48,429 nt of DNA, from assembly GCA_900555005.1 (NCBI GenBank), contig USJM01000001.1, positions 1 to 48,429 on the forward strand, read 5' to 3'. Made by a program: the position numbers and the translations under genes. This document shows positions 9,077 to 15,235 of the stretch, one piece after another; position 1 is the stretch's first letter; each line of letters starts with the position of its first letter. The stretch is from an uncultured Lachnospiraceae bacterium (GTDB taxonomy: Bacteria > Bacillota_A > Clostridia > Lachnospirales > Lachnospiraceae). The notes below the pieces were generated by a model. That model was not told the DNA's origin, did not search any database, and worked only from the letters and a program-made list of their open reading frames with translations.

Positions 9077-9933
9077 AACCGGAACAGAACCGCTCCCTTT
9101 ACTACACGCTCAAGTCAACCAAACCAGCAGCATCCGGGATGGGTGAGAACATCGCGGATTATGCGTACTCATTCGCCGGGAAGCTTCCATATGTCTATGG
9201 CGGCACAAACCTTGATTATGGTGCAGACTGTTCGGGTTTTGTGCAGTCGGTATTTTCCTCGTTCGGCATCAACCTTCCAAGGACTGCACAGGAACAGGGC
9301 GCATCAGGCGAGATCGTGCCGTCGATCAACGACGCACAGCCCGGCGATGTCGTGTATTACGGATCGGGTCCGCATGTAGGGATATACCTAGGCGATGGGA
9401 GGATTGCAGAGTGCGCTGGAAACTCCGGAAACACGGCTGCAAACCCCGGGAAAGGGGTAACAATCCAGAATGCAGACTATATGCCGATAACGTCAATCAG
9501 ACGCTATATCATCCTCACAGACGGCTCTGAAGGTGTTTCAAAAACGGGTTCCAAGCCGGATAATACCGTGTACACGCAGGAACAGATGGAACTGATCTGG
9601 GCAGTTGTGGCACAGGAGGATAATGGCTCATACCAGGGCGCATTGGAAGTCATTTCGTCTGCAATGAACAGAACAGAGTCAGCTAGATGGGGCTTTGAAG
9701 GCGGGAACGCGCTTTCACAGCTGACCGCTCCCGGGCAGTATTGCTATTCCATGGACAGCTATTGGAAGCCGAGGCTCCATGGGAACGTCCCTTCTTACGT
9801 AAAGCAGGCCGTATACGACTGTTTAAAGAAGGGCATCAGGAACCATACCTACACGAGTTTCCGCAGCACCAAGGGAAAAGTGACCGGGGACAACGCAGTC
9901 CAGATCGGCGGCAACTGGTTCTTTGGGAATTAA
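9073..9933 (+). CDS. NlpC/P60 and SleB-like catalytic part of the second wall hydrolase
   Basis: The NlpC/P60 domain covers about residues 25-155, with catalytic Cys in YGADCSGFV and His in GPHVGIYLGDG. The C-terminal module (about 172-286) resembles the SleB-type hydrolase and ends IGGNWFFGN, a close copy of the end of the hydrolase at 6298. There is no ribosome-binding site before this ATG, and the same frame is open upstream to about 9013, so it is the third section of the gene that begins at 7915. AGGGGG then sets the following gene 12 bases later. Confidence 0.85.
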   Translation: MKPEQNRSLYYTLKSTKPAASGMGENIADYAYSFAGKLPYVYGGTNLDYGADCSGFVQSVFSSFGINLPRTAQEQGASGEIVPSINDAQPGDVVYYGSGPHVGIYLGDGRIAECAGNSGNTAANPGKGVTIQNADYMPITSIRRYIILTDGSEGVSKTGSKPDNTVYTQEQMELIWAVVAQEDNGSYQGALEVISSAMNRTESARWGFEGGNALSQLTAPGQYCYSMDSYWKPRLHGNVPSYVKQAVYDCLKKGIRNHTYTSFRSTKGKVTGDNAVQIGGNWFFGN

Positions 9934-9945
9934 GGGGGCAGGCAA

Positions 9946-10665
9946 ATGAAGAAGACCAACATAGTCCTGGCAATCGCAATGGCTACAGCCCTTCTATTGC
10001 TCGCCGTTGTTGTAAACGTATGGAATAAAGAACACAAGATGTCTAAGGGCAAGGCAGATGGGATGGAAGAGACCGAAACGGAGTACCTGGAGACAGAAGG
10101 GGCAGGCAATACGGGGAAGACACCGGCAATAGAAAATGGCAGCATCTTAAGCCAAAAGGAAGATAGCAGCATGGCAGAGGACGGAACAGAGGCATCCTTT
10201 GTGCAGGAAAGCGGAACGGCTGTGGAAACGGAGGCAGTTGGGAACGGGCTGCAAGAGGACGGAAGACCGGACAATGGTGGGGCGGCGGATGCAGCTGTAA
10301 ACGACGAATCGGCAGCTCAGGAGAAAAAAGAAAAAATCGACAAGGAATACAGCACCTATGTAGGTTCCTTCAACCCAACGGTTACCCAGATGGAAAAAGG
10401 GATCAGCTTAGTTTTGATCGGCGACAACATGCAGGCTTTCAAAGAGGCAATCGCAGGGTATTACTACCAGATGTCAGGGAACGCCTATAACATCACAAAA
10501 ATCCGCCTGGACAGCATCGAAGGGGACGATGAAAACGAGACGCGGGGAATGGTCACGGCTTTCAGCAAGGTCGGAGAGGAAGAATATTCACAAGACCTGC
10601 TTGTCATATGGGACAAGGCCTACAAGTTCTACAGTGTCTACGCTTACAGAAAATACAGCTCTTAA
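9946..10665 (+). CDS. Membrane-anchored protein of the secretion operon, family member 1
   Basis: 239 residues: an N-terminal hydrophobic helix (about 6-22), a long acidic Glu/Thr/Gly linker with ETETEYLETEG, and a C-terminal domain of about 110 residues starting near STYVGSFNP. That domain is related to the one in the next gene (both have SFNP or SFNPE, a helix of the form FKEAIAGY, and YSQ-LLVIW). No known function. Its place after the hydrolases and its exposed C-terminal domain suggest an outer component of the mating channel (inference). Confidence 0.75.
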   Translation: MKKTNIVLAIAMATALLLLAVVVNVWNKEHKMSKGKADGMEETETEYLETEGAGNTGKTPAIENGSILSQKEDSSMAEDGTEASFVQESGTAVETEAVGNGLQEDGRPDNGGAADAAVNDESAAQEKKEKIDKEYSTYVGSFNPTVTQMEKGISLVLIGDNMQAFKEAIAGYYYQMSGNAYNITKIRLDSIEGDDENETRGMVTAFSKVGEEEYSQDLLVIWDKAYKFYSVYAYRKYSS

Positions 10666-10679
10666 GGAAGGAGGGGCGG

Positions 10680-11318
10680 ATGAGCACAAAAAAGATGATC
10701 CAGTACATCCTCATACTGATTGCGATCTTCGTTGCATCAAACCTGGTGCCGTACATCTTCGGGATAGGGACGACAAGTCTGGTCAAGGGCATTATTGGGA
10801 AGACAGAGACGGAGAGTGAGGAAGCGGCTGTGGAAACGGAGTCAGAATCCGATGCACAGCCGTTTCCTACGCCTGTAACCGAAACCGAGACAGAAGGTGT
10901 GAGGATAAACAAGGCAAAGCCTTCGGATATTCCAAAAGAAGAAAGTCGTGCATCTCCGAAGAACCAGTCAGAGATTGCATCGATAGAAAAAAGAAACCAG
11001 GATTACGACACAAAGTATGAGACGTTTTATGAATCGTTCAATCCGGAAATGGCTGAGAGAAAGGAAGGGATAAAGGAGGTAATCATCGGAAGCCGGATGG
11101 ATGAATTTAGAATTGCCCTGGCAGGATATGTTTTTTCAGCTTATGGAGACCAGTATGAAGTAAAGAAAGTCAGGCTGGATAAGGCATCGGTCGGAGAGGA
11201 GGGGAAATCAGGTATTGTGACAATTTTCCTGAAAGCCTCCGATAAGAAGTATTCACAAAAGCTCAAAGTCATATGGAAAGACAATGAGCAGTATTACCAG
11301 TTCAAAGCACAAAAATAA
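10680..11318 (+). CDS. Membrane-anchored protein of the secretion operon, family member 2
   Basis: 212 residues from the ATG at 10680, chosen because GGAGGGGCGG precedes it. An N-terminal helix (about 7-24) is followed by a ETESEEAAVETESE type acidic linker and a C-terminal domain from about residue 110 (YESFNPEMAERKEG) that matches family member 1 along its length, including a FRIALAGY helix, a VKKVRLDK strand and YSQKLKVIW. The two genes look like a tandem duplication that has diverged. Confidence 0.75.
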   Translation: MSTKKMIQYILILIAIFVASNLVPYIFGIGTTSLVKGIIGKTETESEEAAVETESESDAQPFPTPVTETETEGVRINKAKPSDIPKEESRASPKNQSEIASIEKRNQDYDTKYETFYESFNPEMAERKEGIKEVIIGSRMDEFRIALAGYVFSAYGDQYEVKKVRLDKASVGEEGKSGIVTIFLKASDKKYSQKLKVIWKDNEQYYQFKAQK

Positions 11319-11330
11319 AGGAGAGGCATT

Positions 11331-12539
11331 ATGTACAGGAAGAAGCGGAACAACAAGACACTGCTCATACTGATTGCGGTCATCGCAGCATTCGCGGTCG
11401 CAATGTTTGCTGCATATTACCTGAAAGGCAGAAAGGCGGCTCCAAAGATGGTTGAGACAGAAGAAAACACATTCACAGCGCTCATTTATAAGAGCGTGAA
11501 TTGCGATATCGAGTATGACAAGAAGCTTCTGGAGAAGGAGACATCCAAGGAATTAAAGCTTTCTATAAAATCCGGAAAGATGGTCACGCTGGTCATCCAT
11601 CCTAAAAAGAACCGGACGTTCAACGGCATTTCAATCAACGCATCCGAGGACATTGACACGTCCTACAATGCTCTTGTAAATAATGCTGACGGTGGCAGCA
11701 AGCGGGTCAACTTCGTGATGCCCGACAAGGATATCCTTATCAACATCAATTTTGCGGAAGACGCGACAGAGGCCGAGGTGCCTGTAGAGGCTTCTGTCTC
11801 AGAAACACAATCCGAAACGCAGTCAGAAATTGTTGAGCCGGAAACGAATCCTTACAACCTGAACCTTCACGGCCTGACCGCCCAGATCCTCGCATCCTAT
11901 AATGGGCTGTTCGACGACCAATCATTTCTCCAGGCACTCGGAGACCAGCTACATATTACATCTGGGGCATCTGACTATAGGGGTGTGACAGATGTAACCT
12001 TCTCTGACGAGAAGTACACAGGAAAAGCCGAAGACGGGAAGGTATACCATTATGTGTACCTGAACAATGACCCGGCCTGGAAAGTCCTTGCAACATTCTA
12101 TAAGAATGACAAGTCCTGGCTGTTTACTGAGCCGGAGCCTGAAACGCAGTCCGAAACACAGTCCGAAACTACGGCAGCGACCGATGCCCCGGTCAATAGT
12201 TCGAATGGTGCAGCGACATCCGGAGGCGGATCTACAGGCGGCGGTTCCGGAAGCGGGACTGCTACAGCACCCCAGACGGAAGTGACAAGTTTCGATATCA
12301 TGAACGTATCTTCCACCCTTATGAAATTCTGCGGAGGACAGGATTCGTTCTATGACCAGGTATGGAAGTACGTCCTTAACAAAAAGCTTACCGGGCAGAT
12401 TGTCGGGACCATGGATGATTACAAGATTGATCCTGGTTCAAATACCGCGACATTTACAATTTCCCTGAATACTGGAGGGACGATCAACGGAACGTATGAC
12501 AAAGGAACTGGCAAATATTCGCTGACAGGGCTTTCATGA
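11331..12539 (+). CDS. Membrane-anchored protein of the secretion operon, family member 3
   Basis: 402 residues with an N-terminal helix (about 10-30), a beta-rich region at about 40-140, a SETQSETQSE linker, and two C-terminal units at about 175-265 and 325-402 separated by a Gly/Ser-rich linker. Each C-terminal unit has a helical half followed by strands that end like TATFTISLNTGG and INGTYDKGTGKYSL, similar to the end of the next gene. AAGGAG lies before the ATG. The function is unknown; it is probably surface exposed. Confidence 0.75.
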   Translation: MYRKKRNNKTLLILIAVIAAFAVAMFAAYYLKGRKAAPKMVETEENTFTALIYKSVNCDIEYDKKLLEKETSKELKLSIKSGKMVTLVIHPKKNRTFNGISINASEDIDTSYNALVNNADGGSKRVNFVMPDKDILININFAEDATEAEVPVEASVSETQSETQSEIVEPETNPYNLNLHGLTAQILASYNGLFDDQSFLQALGDQLHITSGASDYRGVTDVTFSDEKYTGKAEDGKVYHYVYLNNDPAWKVLATFYKNDKSWLFTEPEPETQSETQSETTAATDAPVNSSNGAATSGGGSTGGGSGSGTATAPQTEVTSFDIMNVSSTLMKFCGGQDSFYDQVWKYVLNKKLTGQIVGTMDDYKIDPGSNTATFTISLNTGGTINGTYDKGTGKYSLTGLS

Positions 12540-12553
12540 GGGGGACGGACAAA

Positions 12554-13660
12554 ATGAAGAAAACAGATATCCAGGGAGAAAATGAGTCTTCCGAAATCAG
12601 GGCGGGAAGTGCTGAGACGAAAAAAACGGAGCCTGGGGAAGACAGGCTCCCGGAAGAGCAGATGCAGGATATTGTGGAACCTGGAAAAAGGAACTATTGG
12701 AAAGGGATGCCGTTTCTGATCGGGGCGGTGGCTGCCGTCAGCATCATGGCGGGAGTCAAATGGTATGAAAACAATGATGTGAAGGATGTTTCGCAGACTG
12801 AGACAGCATCTGAAGAAATGGGAATCGCCTTTGCGATGCCGGATACGGAAAAAGCAGGCAGCAAGGAAACGATAAAACAGACGGAAGCTTATGAAACAGA
12901 GACAGAGCTTCCGGAAAAGGAAAAGCAGAAGTACCGTGATGAGGGGGCAGCGAAGATCAAGTCGTTCGTCTTCATGGCTGATGAAGGCGGCATCAGTCCT
13001 TACATGACGATCACAGGACTTACTGAAAAAGAGAGAAGGGATACTGGATTCATTGAAGCGGATTTCCTTAATAAGGCTGGCCTGTATCTGAAAGACCGTG
13101 GGATTAGCACAAAGCGGATTATTGTAGAAAACCCGATTGACTGTTCCTGCCCGGATGGGAAGGCTTTCCAGGCAAGGCTTGAAGGACAGGAAAAATATAA
13201 TTTCCAGTTTATCGTATTCCCGTCAATAAAAGGACAGTACATCTTTACCTTGCAGGAAAAGGAAAAAGAAGTCCAGCCAGAATCGCTCCAGACAACTGAG
13301 ACAACGGCGCAGACGAATGTGCAGGCACAGACGACACAGACGGACGCTTACCAGACGAACACGCCGCAGGCAAATACATCGCAGACGCAGCCAGCAACAA
13401 GCGACTATGATGCGACCAGACTTTCTATTTCATCAATCCCGAACGAACTGTATAACTACCTGGATAACGAGTATACGTTCCAGTACAGCTTATACAGCTA
13501 CCTTTACAACGCAGGGAAGAAGAATGTCTCATCCGCAGCGGTGGTAGACTACAGCATTGACGGCGGAACGAAGACGGCATCCATGAAAATACAGCTCGAT
13601 GATGGAAGCGTCATTTCGGGGATATACAGCAAAGGAACAAACAGTTATTCATTCACCTGA
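12554..13660 (+). CDS. Membrane-anchored protein of the secretion operon, family member 4
   Basis: About 368 residues from the ATG at 12554, which has a GAGGGGG site; an in-frame ATG at 12536 overlaps the previous stop. The first 50 residues are cytoplasmic and charged, one membrane helix lies at about 52-68, then acidic Thr/Glu linker, a middle domain (about 130-235), a Gln/Thr linker with repeats of TQTDAYQT, and a C-terminal unit whose last strands (KIQLDDGSVISGIYSKG) match family member 3. Exposed part of the mating apparatus by position. Confidence 0.75.
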   Translation: MKKTDIQGENESSEIRAGSAETKKTEPGEDRLPEEQMQDIVEPGKRNYWKGMPFLIGAVAAVSIMAGVKWYENNDVKDVSQTETASEEMGIAFAMPDTEKAGSKETIKQTEAYETETELPEKEKQKYRDEGAAKIKSFVFMADEGGISPYMTITGLTEKERRDTGFIEADFLNKAGLYLKDRGISTKRIIVENPIDCSCPDGKAFQARLEGQEKYNFQFIVFPSIKGQYIFTLQEKEKEVQPESLQTTETTAQTNVQAQTTQTDAYQTNTPQANTSQTQPATSDYDATRLSISSIPNELYNYLDNEYTFQYSLYSYLYNAGKKNVSSAAVVDYSIDGGTKTASMKIQLDDGSVISGIYSKGTNSYSFT

Positions 13661-13672
13661 TTGGAGACAGAT

Positions 13673-14140
13673 ATGGAATCGTCATGGATTTTTACGATAA
13701 ACAATAAATACGGTGTGAAAATCCTGGCGGAGCCTTCGGAAGATCTGACAAAGCTCATGATGCTGCGTGAGATTTTCCGAAGGTATCATTTTGCGGAAGA
13801 TGAAAGAATCATATTCCTCAAAATCAGGAAGAGAGAAGAGAAGATCCAGGAAGATAAAAAAAACAAGGCGATCAAATCTCGCAGGACAGTGAAAAAAAAT
13901 ACATCTTTCATAAAAGAGATACCGGGATGCCAAGTGATAGCGGAGGACAAAGAATACATTTTTGTCCTTTGCTATCCACAGGTCGCCATGGACATCATTG
14001 CAGAATTTGGATGTTCCAGGGAAGACCCTTCAATCCATGAAATCTTTGAAATGATAAAAAGTGGGAGGACACTCAAAAAAGAAGAAAAAAAGGGAGACAG
14101 AAAAACAAATAGCAAGGATGAAAAAATGGGGAGAAAATAG
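13673..14140 (+). CDS. Small charged protein at the end of the secretion operon, function unknown
   Basis: 155 residues from the ATG at 13673, which follows TTGGAGAC; an in-frame TTG is four codons upstream. The sequence has no signal or membrane segment. The core (FTINNKYGVKILAEPSEDL) looks like a small alpha/beta domain and the last 30 residues are almost all Lys, Glu and Arg. It begins 12 bases after the previous stop and is the last gene before the candidate origin of transfer. No family recognised. Confidence 0.6.
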   Translation: MESSWIFTINNKYGVKILAEPSEDLTKLMMLREIFRRYHFAEDERIIFLKIRKREEKIQEDKKNKAIKSRRTVKKNTSFIKEIPGCQVIAEDKEYIFVLCYPQVAMDIIAEFGCSREDPSIHEIFEMIKSGRTLKKEEKKGDRKTNSKDEKMGRK

Positions 14141-14269
14141 ACCGGAAAAGGGGAAAAAAACAGTGGAAAAACAGGGATATAAAAACTCAAAAAAAGGTCA
14201 AAAAAAGGCCGGAAAAACGGTGAAAATTGCATTGAAAATGCGCGAAAAAACGGGGGTATTAGGGGTCAA

Positions 14270-14337
14270 AACCCTAACAAGATGCGTGTGTCCATGTCGG
14301 ACACAGGCGTATCTTGCTAAAATAAATATATAGGGTT
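14270..14337. promoter_or_regulatory. Nested inverted repeat, candidate oriT core
   Basis: Outer arms AACCCTA (14270-14276) and TAGGGTT (14331-14337) are perfectly complementary. Inside, CAAGATGCGTGTGTCC (14278-14293) faces GGACACAGGCGTATCTTG (14299-14316) with two unpaired bases and a five-base loop. Extended hairpins beside a relaxase gene are typical of oriT and relaxase binding. A standalone transcription terminator is less likely because no T-run follows. Confidence 0.6.
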
Positions 14338-14348
14338 ATTTGACAGGT

Positions 14349-14526
14349 GAGAAGTACGATATACTTTTTTAAGAAGCATATGAGAAGTATATGGGAAGTA
14401 CGATATACATATTTTAGAAGCATATGGGAAGTATATGAGAAGTATATTATATGTATGGCGAGAAGTATAATATATATTTTTAAGAAGTATATGAGAAGTA
14501 TATGGGAAGTATATTATATGTATGGA
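14349..14526. repeat. Array of about eleven 11-bp iteron-like repeats
   Basis: The unit is close to RRGAAGTATAT, occurring about eleven times, often directly end to end (for example GAGAAGTATAT then GGGAAGTA), with variants GAGAAGTACGATAT and AAGAAGCATAT. A larger unit of about 60-70 bases, ending in TATTATATGTATGG, is itself repeated. The 11-bp step keeps copies on one face of the helix, fitting cooperative binding by a ribbon-helix-helix protein such as the MobC-like product next door, or a plasmid-style origin. Confidence 0.8.
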
Positions 14527-14620
14527 AAATGGCCTAGTACGGGCGTGTTTTTGTATCAAAAAAATGAAAAATGAAACCGGCACTGATTTGCCGTGAATAA
14601 CAGAAAATCCGAAAAATGAA

Positions 14621-14660
14621 AAAACGGGCTTCCGCAACTGCGGGAGGCCGTTTTTGTTTT
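14621..14660 (+). terminator. Intrinsic-terminator-like hairpin before the MobC-like gene
   Basis: Arms AAAACGGGCTTCCGC and GCGGGAGGCCGTTTT pair around AACT with a single G-G mismatch, then TTTTTGTTTT. The gene start follows about 36 bases later, so it sits in the leader of the mobilisation genes. Confidence 0.75.
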
Positions 14661-14695
14661 TACAAAAAATGCTGAAGGGAAAGGAAGGTAATGGA

Positions 14696-15097
14696 TTGGA
14701 GAAAAAAGAGAAATCAAAAAACGGGAGGGCCAGAGAGAAAGTAAGAAAATTCTCCTGGAGGATGAAAGAAGAGGAATTTGAGAAGATTGAGAAGGATGCG
14801 GCTGAAATGAATATCACCCCGTCGGAGTTTATACGGCAAAGGATGTCGGCATACAAGAAACCACAGATGCCGCCGGAAGCGATGGAGGCGCTGAACGAGA
14901 TGCGCGCAGAGATCAGGGAAAACCGGACGGCCATCAATGAAATTGAGAAAAGATACTTTGAAAGCAATGAAGGGATACCGAAAGGGATAGAGGAACTGAA
15001 GAAAATCATCAGGGATGAAGAGGACATGGTGAACCGGATTTATAAAATGCTGAAGGAGATATACGAAAATGGCAATTTTAAAACTGGTGCGGATTAA
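14696..15097 (+). CDS. MobC-like relaxosome accessory protein
   Basis: About 133 residues. I choose the TTG at 14696 because AAGGAAGG lies 7 bases before it; an in-frame ATG at 14669 lies closer to the terminator. Residues 15-50 (KFSWRMKEEEFEKIE then NITPSEFIRQRM) have the pattern of a ribbon-helix-helix DNA-binding fold as in MobC proteins, followed by a long helical region. Such proteins bind oriT and aid nicking by the relaxase. The end overlaps the proposed relaxase start by 29 bases, which fits translational coupling. Confidence 0.8.
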   Translation: MEKKEKSKNGRAREKVRKFSWRMKEEEFEKIEKDAAEMNITPSEFIRQRMSAYKKPQMPPEAMEALNEMRAEIRENRTAINEIEKRYFESNEGIPKGIEELKKIIRDEEDMVNRIYKMLKEIYENGNFKTGAD

Positions 15098-15188
15098 GGA
15101 AGGAAAAGGGACAGGGACGGCTATGACAAAACCGCTATCCGCTTCTATCGACTATATCTGCAAACAGAGAAAACGAGGGGTGGAATAG
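15069..15188 (+). CDS. N-terminal fragment of the relaxase (frame broken)
   Basis: 39 residues starting MAILKLVRI and including SASIDYICKQRK, the N-terminal relaxase motif that supplies the catalytic Tyr in MobP-type proteins (SxxxIDYI). The frame ends at 15186-15188. Adding one A to the A-run near 15171 gives a join to RGGIDIGGNCGNRPDLIYE and then to the large relaxase fragment. I take this as the true start of the relaxase, making it about 946 residues. Confidence 0.75.
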   Translation: MAILKLVRIKEGKGTGTAMTKPLSASIDYICKQRKRGVE

Positions 15189-15235
15189 ATATTGGTGGAA
15201 ACTGCGGGAACAGGCCAGATCTCATTTATGAAACA

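Larger units (their letters stand above)
14141..14695. other. 555-base non-coding region, candidate origin of transfer
   Basis: AT-rich DNA between the secretion operon and the mobilisation genes. From left to right it holds an A-rich stretch, a nested inverted repeat (14270-14337), an array of 11-bp repeats (14349-14526), and an intrinsic-terminator-like hairpin (14621-14660). A position immediately before a MobC-like gene and relaxase is where oriT is normally found in such elements. The nick site cannot be placed from sequence alone. Confidence 0.6.

Noticed and set aside
14061..14333. Open frame of 90 codons over the Lys-rich end of the 13673 gene and the A-rich spacer
   Set aside because: Low-complexity Lys/Gly product with no ribosome-binding site, overlapping the candidate oriT hairpin.
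14349..14526. CRISPR-like array
   Set aside because: Units are 11 bp, AT-rich and mostly without unique spacers, and there are no cas genes.
14317..15027. Long minus-strand frame of 236 codons opposite the repeat array and MobC gene
   Set aside because: It is the mirror of repeats and of the MobC-like gene; Ser/Phe-rich and without similarity or a plausible start.
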